This document shows positions 26,354-35,065 of a stretch of DNA of 64,000 nt, in pieces; positions within the stretch are counted from its first letter, which is position 1, and the number at the start of each line of letters is the position of its first letter. The notes under the pieces were generated by a model. That model saw nothing but the letters and a program-made list of their open reading frames with translations. It was not told the DNA's origin and ran no database searches. Position numbers and translations under genes: made by a program. This DNA comes from an uncultured Ruminococcus sp. (GTDB taxonomy: Bacteria; Bacillota; Clostridia; Oscillospirales; Ruminococcaceae), in assembly GCA_902800795.1 (NCBI GenBank), contig CADCFQ010000003.1, positions 109,569-173,568 on the forward strand, in the 5' to 3' direction.

Positions 26354-26423
26354 TTCAGGACACCCTTTCCGTCACAAAATACCACAAAAAATATTATATC
26401 ACATTTTTTCCAAATTGTAAAGA

Positions 26424-26713
26424 CCCCTGGCAGGTGCGTGCACCTGCATCCGATCCCCCCACCCCGACCGGTTGTGTTCTGGCTGCTGAGGCGCCGCCCG
26501 GGTCGGCGCTGGACCCGCCCTGGACACCCTAGCGGATCATTTCAGCTTTGTTGCGTAACGGACAAATCAGCTATCTTTCAAGGTTCACGTAGTGCGCAAC
26601 TGAAAAGCCCCCACAAAGCCCACCCCCTCCCCTCCGGGGAGGGCGGCGACTAGCTACTAGCCAGCACTCCCCCGGGCGGGGTGGGGGAGTTGGGTGCAGG
26701 TGCACGCACCTGC
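26424..26713. repeat. Mosaic intergenic repeat, copy 6
   Basis: Bounded by GCAGGTGCGTGCACCTGC (26430-26447) and GCAGGTGCACGCACCTGC (26696-26713). Between them lie the AACGGACAAATCAGCTATCT...GGTTCACGTAGTG module and CCCTCCCCTCCGGGGAGGG. The last base of the right palindrome is also the last base of the TAG stop of the cardiolipin synthase gene. Confidence 0.9.
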
Positions 26714-28365
26714 TATAACAAAGGCGCTATCGTTCTCAATATGACCGCCATAAATTTCTCTATCGGGCTGCGGCTGTTTACATCCTCCGCCGTTATCTGA
26801 CGGCACTTGTTCTCAAACATATCATCAAAGTCCGACTTTATCACCTTTATACACTCCGTGTCATGCATATAAGTCGCACATTCAAAGTGCAGATAAAAAC
26901 TGCGGTAGTCAAAGTTTATCGTTCCTACCACCGCCGAACGGCCATCACACAAGCACTGCTTCGCATGGTTGAAGCCGCCCTTGTATTCATACACCTTGAC
27001 GCCCATAGCCAGCAGGTCCTTGTGGTAAGAACGGGTTATACAGCTGACATATTTCTTATCAGGTATCTCCGGCGTTATTATCCTGACGTCCACTCCCGAC
27101 TTTGCCGCAAAGTCAAGGACTGTCAGCATCTCGTTGTCGGGGATGAGATAGGGTGTGGAAATGTATACATATTCCTTGGCGTTGTTTATCATATCCATAT
27201 AAACAAGCTCGCCCACGTTTTCGGTGTCCAGCGGCGAGTCGCCGTAGGGGATGACAAAGCCCTTGGCATCGTATCTGGGACAGGAAACACGGTAACGCTC
27301 ATAATTGTCGTCCGTTCCCGAGATAACGTCCCACATATGCAGAAACATAACAGTAAAGTTCCATACGCCGTCGCCCTCCAGCATAACGGCCGTGTCTTTC
27401 CAGTGGCCGAAACGGTCAACACGGTTTATATACTCGTCCGCTATATTTATTCCGCCGTTGAAGGCCACCTTGCCGTCGATGACAAGTATCTTTCTGTGGT
27501 CACGGTTGTTCTGGATGGAAGAAAGGAAAGGACGGAAGCGGTTGAAGACCATACACTTGATACCCTTCTCGATAAGCTTCTGCTTATACATGAAAGGCAG
27601 GAAGAACTGGGAGCCCATCCCGTCATAGATAAGCCTTATCTCGACGCCTTTCGAGACCTTGTCCAGGAGTATCTCCAGTATCTCCTGCCACATCTCGCCG
27701 TTGTCGATGATGAAGTATTCCATGAAGATGAAGCGCTCGGCTTTTTTGAGCTCTCTTATCATCGCCTCGAACTTATCCTCGCCCGAGGGGAAGTAAGTTA
27801 CCCTTGTGTTCGCACAGGCCGGGAAACCGCCGTAGTTGTCAACATAGCTTGCCAGCTTATACCTCTGGGGAGAATAGTCCCATATATCCTGCATAAGGGT
27901 GCGGTCGGTCTTGAGATAGGCTCTCGCCGTTTCCCAGCGCTTGGCATAGGTCTTTCGCACTTTTCTTGTGGAATACTGGTTTTTGAGTATCAGATACAAA
28001 ACGGTAGTGAACACCGGCAAAGCTATCAGCGGGATTATCCACGCAAGCTTATAGGCCGGGTTCTCATTGGTGTTAAGGATATACACCGCCAGCACCACAG
28101 CGATAGTCGCAAAGGCAACATGGAGATACGGATACTCGTTATATAGAGTCTGGAACGTTACAAAGATAAAGATAAACTGAATGAGGAGTGCCAGGATGAT
28201 AGTGGTCCTCTGTGAGAAGATGATGTTTATAAGCTTCTTCGGTTTTTTCTTTACTATCTTGTCTTTTGCGCTGATAACATTAGTTTTCACATTGTCCTTG
28301 GCGTTTTTAACGTTGGTCTTGACATTCCTGCCCACGTTTTTAACGTTCTCTCTTGCTTTTCCCAT
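26713..28365 (-). CDS. cls: Cardiolipin synthase (phospholipase D family)
   Basis: 550 residues, slightly longer than usual Cls. The extra N-terminus (about 45 residues) is a charged amphipathic repeat of NVK units (ENVKNVGRNVKTNVKNAKDN). Two membrane helices and then two HKD catalytic motifs follow: HRKILVIDGKVAFNGG and HAKQCLCDGRSAVVGT. It joins two phosphatidylglycerol molecules to cardiolipin at the membrane. The start has GGAGGTGAG. The TAG stop lies in the repeat palindrome. Confidence 0.92.
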   Translation of the reverse strand: MGKARENVKNVGRNVKTNVKNAKDNVKTNVISAKDKIVKKKPKKLINIIFSQRTTIILALLIQFIFIFVTFQTLYNEYPYLHVAFATIAVVLAVYILNTNENPAYKLAWIIPLIALPVFTTVLYLILKNQYSTRKVRKTYAKRWETARAYLKTDRTLMQDIWDYSPQRYKLASYVDNYGGFPACANTRVTYFPSGEDKFEAMIRELKKAERFIFMEYFIIDNGEMWQEILEILLDKVSKGVEIRLIYDGMGSQFFLPFMYKQKLIEKGIKCMVFNRFRPFLSSIQNNRDHRKILVIDGKVAFNGGINIADEYINRVDRFGHWKDTAVMLEGDGVWNFTVMFLHMWDVISGTDDNYERYRVSCPRYDAKGFVIPYGDSPLDTENVGELVYMDMINNAKEYVYISTPYLIPDNEMLTVLDFAAKSGVDVRIITPEIPDKKYVSCITRSYHKDLLAMGVKVYEYKGGFNHAKQCLCDGRSAVVGTINFDYRSFYLHFECATYMHDTECIKVIKSDFDDMFENKCRQITAEDVNSRSPIEKFMAVILRTIAPLL

Positions 28366-28447
28366 CTTCTCACCTCCTCATCAGGATATATTGTACCCAT
28401 TTTAAACACTACCATATTATTATAACACCATTTATCACTTTTTGCAA

Positions 28448-28474
28448 GCAGGTGCACGCACCTGCCGGCGAACA
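28448..28474. repeat. Minimal mosaic-repeat end, copy 7
   Basis: Only the palindrome GCAGGTGCACGCACCTGC (28448-28465) plus CGGCGAACA remains, again directly before a TTGACA box. Confidence 0.8.
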
Positions 28475-28503
28475 TTGACAAAGGGCGAACTATATGTTAA
28501 AAT
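28475..28503 (+). promoter_or_regulatory. Sigma-A promoter of fprA at repeat edge
   Basis: TTGACA (28475-28480), 17-base spacer, TAAAAT (28498-28503). Confidence 0.72.
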
Positions 28504-28553
28504 TAAGTCAGCTTCGCAAGGGGCTTTTATAAAAAGAAACGGAGGTTTTTGAA

Positions 28554-29729
28554 ATGAACAAATATGATATTTCCGAAGCTGTGCGCTATATCGGCGTGAA
28601 CGACTATGATCTCGACCTGTTCGAGAGCCAGTATGAGGTGCCGGACGGCATGGCTTATAACTCCTATGTTATTATAGACGAAAAGATCGCAGTTATGGAT
28701 ACTGCCGATAAGAGAAAAACAGCCGAGTGGCTCGAAAACCTGGAGACTGCTCTCGAGGGAAGAAAGCCTGACTATGTTGTCATCTCCCACATGGAGCCTG
28801 ACCACACAGGAAGCCTTATGGCGCTTATCGAAAAGTATCCCGACATCATCCCTGTTGGCAACGCAAAGACCTTCCAGCTCATGGGTCAGTTCTTTGATAT
28901 CGGCGATCTCGCTTCGAGAGCCGTTACCGTTAAGGACGGCGATGTGCTGGAGCTTGGAAGCCACAAGCTTAAATTCATCTTTGCTCCGATGATCCACTGG
29001 CCGGAGGTAATGTTCAGCTATGAGGAGAGCGAGAAGCTTCTCTTCTCGGCAGACGCTTTCGGAAAGTTCGGCACTCTTGACGCTGTTGACGAGGACGGCT
29101 GGGCCTGCGAGGCAAGACGGTATTATTTCAATATCGTCGGAAAATACGGTATGCAGGTACAGAACGTTCTCAAAAAGCTGGCAGGCACCGAGATCAAGGC
29201 TATCCTGCCGCTCCACGGTCCTGCGCTGACCGAGGACCTTGATTATTATCTTGGCATATACAACACCTGGTCGTCCTATCAGCCGGAGGACAAGGGCATT
29301 CTTATAGCTTTTGCGTCTATCCACGGCAACACAGCAAAGGCAGCCGAAGAGCTGGCAGAGCTGCTCAGGGCAAAGGGCGCTCCGAAGGTAGTTGTCAGCG
29401 ATATCGCAAGAGAGGATATGGGCGAGGTCATCGAGGACGCATTCAGATATGACAAGACAGTGTTTATGTCGCCGTCCTATGATGCCGGAGTGTTCCCGAT
29501 AATGGAGGAGCTTCTCTGTCACCTCAGGGACAAGGCTTTCCAGAACCGCAAGGTCGCAGTTGTGGAGAACGGCTCATGGGCTCCCAGCGCCGCAAGGGTG
29601 ATGAAAAGCTACATCGAGAAGTTCAAGAACGTCGAGATAGTCGGCGAGACCGTCACTATCCGTTCTTCCCTCAAGGCCGACTCCCGTGCCGCACTCGAGG
29701 CACTGGCGGACGCTGTTATAAAGGCATAA
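28554..29729 (+). CDS. fprA: FprA-type flavodiiron protein
   Basis: 391 residues. The N-terminal metallo-beta-lactamase-like domain carries the di-iron ligands HMEPDH (about 80), FSADAFG region and LPLHGPAL. The C-terminal flavodoxin domain starts near residue 245 (IAFASIHGNTAKAAEELAEL) and binds FMN. By family it reduces O2 (or NO) to water in anaerobes, fed by rubredoxin. With the reverse rubrerythrin at 12.3 kb it makes an oxygen-detoxifying pair. The ribosome site is CGGAGG. It is monocistronic. Confidence 0.94.
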   Translation: MNKYDISEAVRYIGVNDYDLDLFESQYEVPDGMAYNSYVIIDEKIAVMDTADKRKTAEWLENLETALEGRKPDYVVISHMEPDHTGSLMALIEKYPDIIPVGNAKTFQLMGQFFDIGDLASRAVTVKDGDVLELGSHKLKFIFAPMIHWPEVMFSYEESEKLLFSADAFGKFGTLDAVDEDGWACEARRYYFNIVGKYGMQVQNVLKKLAGTEIKAILPLHGPALTEDLDYYLGIYNTWSSYQPEDKGILIAFASIHGNTAKAAEELAELLRAKGAPKVVVSDIAREDMGEVIEDAFRYDKTVFMSPSYDAGVFPIMEELLCHLRDKAFQNRKVAVVENGSWAPSAARVMKSYIEKFKNVEIVGETVTIRSSLKADSRAALEALADAVIKA

Positions 29730-29752
29730 AAGCTTTAGATCTGCAAAAACAT

Positions 29753-29790
29753 AAGCACGTTGCCTGTCATAGGCAGCGTGCTGTTTTTGT
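29753..29790 (+). terminator. Intrinsic terminator of fprA
   Basis: GCACGTTGCCT / AGGCAGCGTGC arms followed by TGTTTTTG. Confidence 0.82.
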
Positions 29791-29851
29791 GTGTAGAAAA
29801 ATTGAAAAAGAACTAACACGTTCTGTATCGTGAAATTGTGTAAAAGGCCGA

Positions 29852-29880
29852 TTGAAAACGGTTTCGTAATGTGGTATACT
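29852..29880 (+). promoter_or_regulatory. Sigma-A promoter
   Basis: TTGAAA (29852-29857), 17-base spacer, TATACT (29875-29880). Confidence 0.7.
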
Positions 29881-29924
29881 AGTCATAGTGTGTTATTGCA
29901 CAGAAACAGGAGGGTTTATGAACA

Positions 29925-31418
29925 ATGGATATTAAAAAGCTTATTGCAGGAGCAGCAGCTCTCGTTATGGCAGGCTCGGTGCTCACCGCCTGCGATGACA
30001 AGGACAAGGATAAGGATGATGACAAGAAGTCCTCTTCTAAGGCAGTTGTGACCGAGGCCGTGAGCGGCAGCGATGAGGAGGTCACAACCACCACCGCCCC
30101 CGAGGAGGAGGAGCCCGAAACAGTCGAGCTTGAAAAGCTGGAGATACCGGCAAGCGAAAGCAAGAGCCCCGTTCTTGAAGAGGTGGGCAAGATAACCGAT
30201 GACTCGCTGAGATTTACGGATGACCTTATCTATTCCGGAGACAGCGAAGAGAACGTTATGATACACGACTATCTGGGAAACAAGTTAGCCGACGGCAAGG
30301 CAGGCTATGTTACCAAGCTTGGCGACACAGGCCTTTACGCTTATTATCTCAAGGGCGGAGACATCGCTTATCAGGGTCTTATCACCGCTGAAGGCGAAGA
30401 GATAGTTTCTCCCGACGAGAAGGTCGGCCTTTTCAGAGAGATAGACGACAGATTCATAATGGCGTTCTTCCCGGAGGGAACGACCACCAACGAGGATGAA
30501 GCTATCTACTATGTGACAGCCAACCAGTTCAGCTTTATGCCGAATGACAACGACATCCTTTACACCGGCAAGGTAAAGGTGTATGACACCGTGAACAAGA
30601 AGTTCCTCGAGAACACCACAGTTACCGAGAGCCCGTCATACCACATTTACGGTGATATCGTTTCGTTCTATGATAAGGATATGAATACCGTTTATGTTTC
30701 GGCAGATGACAAGGTCATCGAACCCAAGGAAGGCTTCAACGCTGCAGGCGCAAGGTTCTTCACAGGCTATGCCGAGGGCGGCTATCAGACTCTGGACCAT
30801 GATATGAACCTCGTTATGTCAGGCAACACAATGGTATCGGGCTTTGATTCAACAAAGTATTATGTAGGTCTGTTCGACAGCGAAAGCAGCTCCTACGGAC
30901 TTGCAGACTGGAACCTGGAAACTGTTATCGAACCTAAATATAAGTCGATCAACGCTCTTAACGACACAATGTTCCAGTACAGCACAAACGACGACTTTAA
31001 ATACGGTCTGGTGACCGCTGACGGCACAGAGATAACAAAGGACGAGTATGACATGATCTCTGAGACCGACACCCCCGGCTATTATGCCTGCAAGAAGTCT
31101 GACGGCACCTATGACCTTGTGAACAGCGAGGGCAAGATAGTAGACAGCGGTTCCACAGACGGCTACTACGGCCTTGCCGGAAAACAGGACGGCGACGGCT
31201 ATGCTTATATCGCTGCAAACACCGGCGAGTTCTCGATCAAGACAGAGAATTCCCTCACAGACTTCGGCAAGGGTATTGCTTACGACAGCAAGGCCCACGT
31301 CCTCTACGACATCTACACCGGCGACAAGCTGGCCGAGGGCTTTGACAACGCTTATACCGCTTACGGTTATATCTACGTTATCAAGGGCACAGAGGCTACT
31401 GTTTACGCTGTAAAGTAA
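29925..31418 (+). CDS. Lipoprotein with WG-like repeats
   Basis: 497 residues. Signal with lipobox VLTACDD, then a Lys/Asp run (DKDKDKDDDKK) and a Thr/Glu linker. The mature protein is built from repeats of the 'G-x-x-x-x-x-G-x-x-x-x-P-x-Y/F' type (for example YGLADWNLETVIEPKYKSI and YGLVTADGTEITKDEYDMI), resembling WG/KWG beta repeats. Such proteins are extracellular; ligand unknown. The start has AGGAGGG ten bases upstream. It is monocistronic with promoter and strong terminator. Confidence 0.8.
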   Translation: MDIKKLIAGAAALVMAGSVLTACDDKDKDKDDDKKSSSKAVVTEAVSGSDEEVTTTTAPEEEEPETVELEKLEIPASESKSPVLEEVGKITDDSLRFTDDLIYSGDSEENVMIHDYLGNKLADGKAGYVTKLGDTGLYAYYLKGGDIAYQGLITAEGEEIVSPDEKVGLFREIDDRFIMAFFPEGTTTNEDEAIYYVTANQFSFMPNDNDILYTGKVKVYDTVNKKFLENTTVTESPSYHIYGDIVSFYDKDMNTVYVSADDKVIEPKEGFNAAGARFFTGYAEGGYQTLDHDMNLVMSGNTMVSGFDSTKYYVGLFDSESSSYGLADWNLETVIEPKYKSINALNDTMFQYSTNDDFKYGLVTADGTEITKDEYDMISETDTPGYYACKKSDGTYDLVNSEGKIVDSGSTDGYYGLAGKQDGDGYAYIAANTGEFSIKTENSLTDFGKGIAYDSKAHVLYDIYTGDKLAEGFDNAYTAYGYIYVIKGTEATVYAVK

Positions 31419-31440
31419 AAGATAACTGCAAAAGATCATC

Positions 31441-31478
31441 AGGGTATTCCCCGTCTTCGACGGGGAATACCCTTTTTT
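31441..31478 (+). terminator. Intrinsic terminator
   Basis: AGGGTATTCCCCGTC / GACGGGGAATACCC arms with TTTTTT. Confidence 0.92.
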
Positions 31479-31516
31479 AACACCGGCAGACTTTCGTGAT
31501 TTATGCCTGCGCCCTC

Positions 31517-31545
31517 TTTACAACTTTCGCCGGGTATGGTATAAT
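31517..31545 (+). promoter_or_regulatory. Sigma-A promoter of metF
   Basis: TTTACA (31517-31522), 17-base spacer, TATAAT (31540-31545). No SAM riboswitch fits in the short leader. Confidence 0.75.
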
Positions 31546-31578
31546 ACAGTTAACCTATCAGCAAAGGAGAAATATAAA

Positions 31579-32439
31579 GTGAAGCTGAACGAACTGTTTG
31601 AAAAGAAAACTTCTCTCTCTTTCGAGGTGTTCCCCCCTAAGAGCGACACACCCGTTGAGACTATATACGACACCATTGAGGCGCTTGGCGAGGCAAAGCC
31701 CGATTTTATCAGCGTTACCTACGGAGCAGGCGGCAGCCGCTCCAACGCAACGATAGATATCTGTGCATCCATAAAGCAGAAGCACGGCATAGAAGCGGCG
31801 GCACATCTGCCGGGCATCTATCTTACAAAGGCACAGGCTCTCGAGCAGATAGCCCAGATGAAAGAGCGTGGAATTGAGAACGTTCTTGCGCTGAGAGGTG
31901 ACAGGCGTGAAGGCGAGGAGCCGGCAGGCGACTTCAGATATGCCAGCGATCTTGTTTCTTTCATAAAAGAGAACAGCGATTTCAATGTTATCGGCGCCTG
32001 CTATCCGGAGGTACACCCCGAGTGCGCTGATATCGTAAGCGACATAAAGAACCTTAAAACCAAAGTGGATGCAGGCTGTTCGCAGCTTATAACCCAGCTG
32101 TTTTTTGACAACGAGACCTTTTATGATTTCCGTGAAAAGACAGCGATAGCCGGGATAAACGTTCCTATCGAGGCAGGCATAATGCCTGTTGTGAACAAGA
32201 AGCAGATACTTCGTATGACCACTCTTTGCCATGCGACGCTGCCGAAGAAGTTCCTGACGATAATGAACAAGTATGAGGATGACCCGATCGCCATGAGGGA
32301 CGCAGGTATCGCCTATGCGGTCTCTCAGATAGTTGACCTTATCGCCAACGATGTGGACGGCATCCACCTTTACACGATGAACAACCCATACATAGCCAAC
32401 AAGATATGTTCGGCTGTGGCTTCGCTGTTCAGATCGTGA
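31579..32439 (+). CDS. metF: Methylenetetrahydrofolate reductase
   Basis: 286 residues from a GTG start preceded by AAAGGAG. The TIM-barrel pattern is complete: FEVFPPK near residue 18 (FAD/folate Glu), SVTYGAGGS, and LALRGD near residue 110. It reduces 5,10-methylene-THF to 5-methyl-THF for methionine synthesis. The protein lacks the eukaryotic regulatory domain, as expected. It is monocistronic. Confidence 0.94.
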   Translation: MKLNELFEKKTSLSFEVFPPKSDTPVETIYDTIEALGEAKPDFISVTYGAGGSRSNATIDICASIKQKHGIEAAAHLPGIYLTKAQALEQIAQMKERGIENVLALRGDRREGEEPAGDFRYASDLVSFIKENSDFNVIGACYPEVHPECADIVSDIKNLKTKVDAGCSQLITQLFFDNETFYDFREKTAIAGINVPIEAGIMPVVNKKQILRMTTLCHATLPKKFLTIMNKYEDDPIAMRDAGIAYAVSQIVDLIANDVDGIHLYTMNNPYIANKICSAVASLFRS

Positions 32440-32450
32440 CAAGTACAAAA

Positions 32451-32490
32451 AACGAGCACCGCTCATTGAAAAGCGGTGCTCGTTATTTAT
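32451..32490. terminator. Bidirectional terminator between metF and tsf
   Basis: AACGAGCACCGCT / AGCGGTGCTCGTT arms with T-rich sequence on the plus side and a perfect T run on the minus side, serving convergent genes. Confidence 0.88.
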
Positions 32491-32505
32491 TTGCTTTTAT
32501 TCAGA

Positions 32506-33426
32506 TCACTTTATCATGGAAGCTACTTCGTCTGCAAAGTTGTCTTCCTTCTTCTCTACGCCTTCGCCACGCTCGAATCTTACGAACTCAGCAACAGTGA
32601 TGCTTCCGCCAAGCTCCTTGGCTGCGTTAGCAACATACTTGCCAACAGTGCCCTCGAATACGTCGCTTCTTACGAAGGTCTGCTCAAGTAGGCAGTTCTC
32701 GGAATAGTACTTTCCGACCTTGCCCTCTACGATCTTAACCTTGACCTGCTCGGGCTTGTTAGCCATCTTGGGATCCTCGGCCATCTGTGCAAGAAGAACC
32801 TTCTTCTCTTCGTCAAGAACGTTTGCAGGAACGGACTCCTTGTTGAGGTAGGAAGGATTCATAGCTGCAACCTGGAGTGCGCAGTTCTTACCGACCTCGA
32901 ATACCTTGTCAGCGTCAAGATCAGAATCAAGCTTGACCATAACGCCGATGCTTCCGCCGCCGTGTACATAAGGAACAAGGATACCCTCAAGTCTTACAAA
33001 TCTTCTTATTACCATATTCTCTCTGATCTTGATGAACAGATCCTGGAGAGCTTCCTCAACAGTCTTGTCTCCGCCGCTGATCTTGCAAGCCTTCAGAGCA
33101 TCAACATCAGCAGGAGCCTGCTCGATAACTGTATCAGCAACAGCTGCAACAAAAGCCTTGAACTCGTCGTTGTTTGCAGCGAAGTCTGTCTCGATGTTTA
33201 CCTCGAGTACGCAGCCTACATTGCCCTTTACAACAGATGTGCAGATACCCTCTGCAGCAACTCTGCCGCTCTTCTTAGCCTGTGTAGCAAGTCCCTTCTC
33301 ACGGAGAAGTGTAACTGCCTTATCCATATCGCCCTCTGCCTCAACGAGAGCCTTCTTGCAATCCATCATTCCAACGCCGGTAGCTGTCATAAGCTCCTTG
33401 ATCTCTTTAACAGAAACATTTGCCAT
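32506..33426 (-). CDS. tsf: Translation elongation factor Ts
   Basis: 306 residues from the ATG at 33426 (AGGAGG upstream). It opens with the UBA-like domain and the EF-Ts signature TGVGMMDCKKALVEA, followed by the core TDFAANN and the dimerisation region. It recharges EF-Tu with GTP. It follows rpsB as in most bacteria, 107 bases downstream, with a hairpin between them. Confidence 0.97.
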   Translation of the reverse strand: MANVSVKEIKELMTATGVGMMDCKKALVEAEGDMDKAVTLLREKGLATQAKKSGRVAAEGICTSVVKGNVGCVLEVNIETDFAANNDEFKAFVAAVADTVIEQAPADVDALKACKISGGDKTVEEALQDLFIKIRENMVIRRFVRLEGILVPYVHGGGSIGVMVKLDSDLDADKVFEVGKNCALQVAAMNPSYLNKESVPANVLDEEKKVLLAQMAEDPKMANKPEQVKVKIVEGKVGKYYSENCLLEQTFVRSDVFEGTVGKYVANAAKELGGSITVAEFVRFERGEGVEKKEDNFADEVASMIK

Positions 33427-33489
33427 AGTTTTTTCCTCCTGTTTTATTATTCTCACGGGTCTGCCCTGAAAACAGCACCCTGTTTTCAC

Positions 33490-33523
33490 TCAAAACAAGG
33501 CAGACAAACCCTGTCTGCCTTGC
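33490..33523 (-). terminator. Hairpin between rpsB and tsf
   Basis: CAAGGCAGACA / TGTCTGCCTTG arms followed on the minus strand by TTTTGAG; probably a partial terminator lowering tsf relative to rpsB. Confidence 0.5.
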
Positions 33524-33533
33524 AGTCTTTCAA

Positions 33534-34277
33534 TTATTCAGCGTCCTCAGCCTCATCGACCTTAGCTGCCTCTTCCTCAGCAGCCTCAGCGTCCTGGCCC
33601 TGTCTGCCCTCGATGATAGCGTTAGCCATGCAGCCTGCAATAAGCTTTACTGCTCTGATAGCGTCATCGTTTCCGGGGATAACATAATCTACATCATCAG
33701 GATCGCAGTTTGTGTCTACGATAGCAACTACGGGGATGCCGAGCTTCTTAGCCTCAGCAACAGCGATCTTTTCCTTTCTGGGGTCAACAACGAAGAGAGC
33801 GCCGGGGAGCTTCTTCATTTCCTTGATACCGCCAAGGAACTTCTCGAGCTTTTCGATCTCGAGGTTGAGCTTTACAACTTCCTTCTTGGGCAGACGGTCA
33901 AATGTGCCGTCCTCTTCCATTGTGTGGAGCTGCTCAAGTCTCTTGATCCTCTGCTGGATGGTCTTGAAGTTTGTCATCATACCGCCGAGCCATCTTGCGT
34001 TTACAAAATGTGCGTCAGCTCTGATAGCCTCTTCCTTGATAGACTCTGCTGCCTGCTTCTTGGTTCCTACGAAAAGGACTTCGCCGCCCTCAGCTGCAAC
34101 GTCTCTGATGAACATATAAGCTTCTTCAAGCTTCTTTACTGTCTTCTGGAGATCGATAATGTAAATACCGTTTCTCTCTGTGAAAATGTACGGAGCCATT
34201 TTCGGGTTCCATCTTCTTGTCTGGTGACCAAAGTGTACACCTGCTTCAAGAAGCTGCTTCATTGATACTACTGCCAT
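33534..34277 (-). CDS. rpsB: 30S ribosomal protein S2
   Basis: 247 residues from the ATG at 34277 (AGGAGGG upstream). S2 signatures are [18 protein letters not shown] near the N-terminus and [14 protein letters not shown]. The C-terminus is a disordered Ala/Glu tail. It is the first gene of the rpsB-tsf operon, with a leader of about 125 bases that could form an S2-controlled structure; I could not confirm a known leader motif. Confidence 0.97.
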   Translation of the reverse strand: MAVVSMKQLLEAGVHFGHQTRRWNPKMAPYIFTERNGIYIIDLQKTVKKLEEAYMFIRDVAAEGGEVLFVGTKKQAAESIKEEAIRADAHFVNARWLGGMMTNFKTIQQRIKRLEQLHTMEEDGTFDRLPKKEVVKLNLEIEKLEKFLGGIKEMKKLPGALFVVDPRKEKIAVAEAKKLGIPVVAIVDTNCDPDDVDYVIPGNDDAIRAVKLIAGCMANAIIEGRQGQDAEAAEEEAAKVDEAEDAE

Positions 34278-34405
34278 GGTAGTCCCTCCTGTTTGGTTTT
34301 TATTCGCTTTTTTCAAGCGTGACTTATCCTCTGAACAGCTTGGCTTGCCTTCACCCGGGGACACCGGGAACCACAGCAAAAGCTGCTCATGCGAATTGCT
34401 TTAAT

Positions 34406-34434
34406 ATTATACCACATCCGAGCCCTGATTGCAA
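34406..34434 (-). promoter_or_regulatory. Sigma-A promoter of rpsB-tsf
   Basis: Minus-strand TTGCAA (34429-34434), 17-base spacer, TATAAT (34406-34411), about 130 bases before rpsB. Confidence 0.78.
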
Positions 34435-34455
34435 GGATTTTTCGTATAGCTATTC

Positions 34456-34740
34456 CTACAAATTTTCTATCTGCCCCGACTTTTCTTTTGTAGATATTGC
34501 TCTCTCTCCCACATCCACAAGGATAGTGTCCTCTCCCACCAGCCTGATATCGGAGCAGTGGATGACTATATCGTCATCTCTGCCCATAAGCCCGAAGGCC
34601 CGCTGGCGGCCGCAGACTATTATCGAGCGCACCTGCGAGGTCTCGGTGTCTATCTCGATATCATCGGCAAAGCCTATCTTCATCCCTGTTGCAACGTTGA
34701 CTATCTCCTTCATCCTAAGCTGCGAAAAGCTCACTGTCAT
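34456..34740 (-). CDS. YlmC/YmxH-family PRC-barrel protein
   Basis: 94 residues. It matches the YlmC/YmxH pattern of a small PRC-barrel domain: SQLRMKEIVNVATGMKIG at the N-terminus, then GFADDIEID, and DIRLVGEDTILVD near the end. The family is found in spore formers and is linked to sporulation, but no reaction is known. The ribosome site is TAGGAGG. It is a single gene upstream of the rpsB promoter. Confidence 0.85.
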   Translation of the reverse strand: MTVSFSQLRMKEIVNVATGMKIGFADDIEIDTETSQVRSIIVCGRQRAFGLMGRDDDIVIHCSDIRLVGEDTILVDVGERAISTKEKSGQIENL

Positions 34741-34808
34741 AATGATGCCTCCTATTATTGATGTATACTATTATATTAGTATGATCAATATAATATGCAA
34801 AAAAGCCG

Positions 34809-34956
34809 TGACCGAAGGGGTATGGGGGCACGCATAAGCTTCGCTTACGCTGGGAAAGCCCCCCCATTAAATTAAGCTTATATCTATGTATAGATGTTTG
34901 ACCGAAGGGGTTTGGGAGCACGCATTAGCTGCGCTTACGCTGGGAAAGCTCCCATT
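34809..34956. repeat. Two tandem structured repeats, 90-base period
   Basis: TGACCGAAGGGG...GCTTACGCTGGGAAAG occurs at 34809-34867 and 34899-34956. The outer stem is GGGGGC/GCCCCC in the first copy and GGGAGC/GCTCCC in the second, a compensated change. No gene is nearby that explains it. Confidence 0.8.
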
Positions 34957-35065
34957 CAAAATCGTCGGCGCCAGCCGACACCTCATTTTGCACAAAAGCA
35001 ATAATCTCCCACTCGGTTAAAACAAGAACTACGCTCTAGGTTATCCGTTAATCCACAAACTCCAC

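Noticed and set aside
26863..28146. Plus-strand frame of 427 codons opposite cls
   Set aside because: It mirrors a gene with two HKD motifs; such long shadows arise from the codon bias of this genome.
29831..29924. Riboswitch before the WG-repeat lipoprotein
   Set aside because: The leader after the promoter is under 50 bases and shows no known aptamer core.
34278..34405. Known S2 leader element upstream of rpsB
   Set aside because: Length is right, but I could not fit a recognised conserved core; left as part of the rpsB description.
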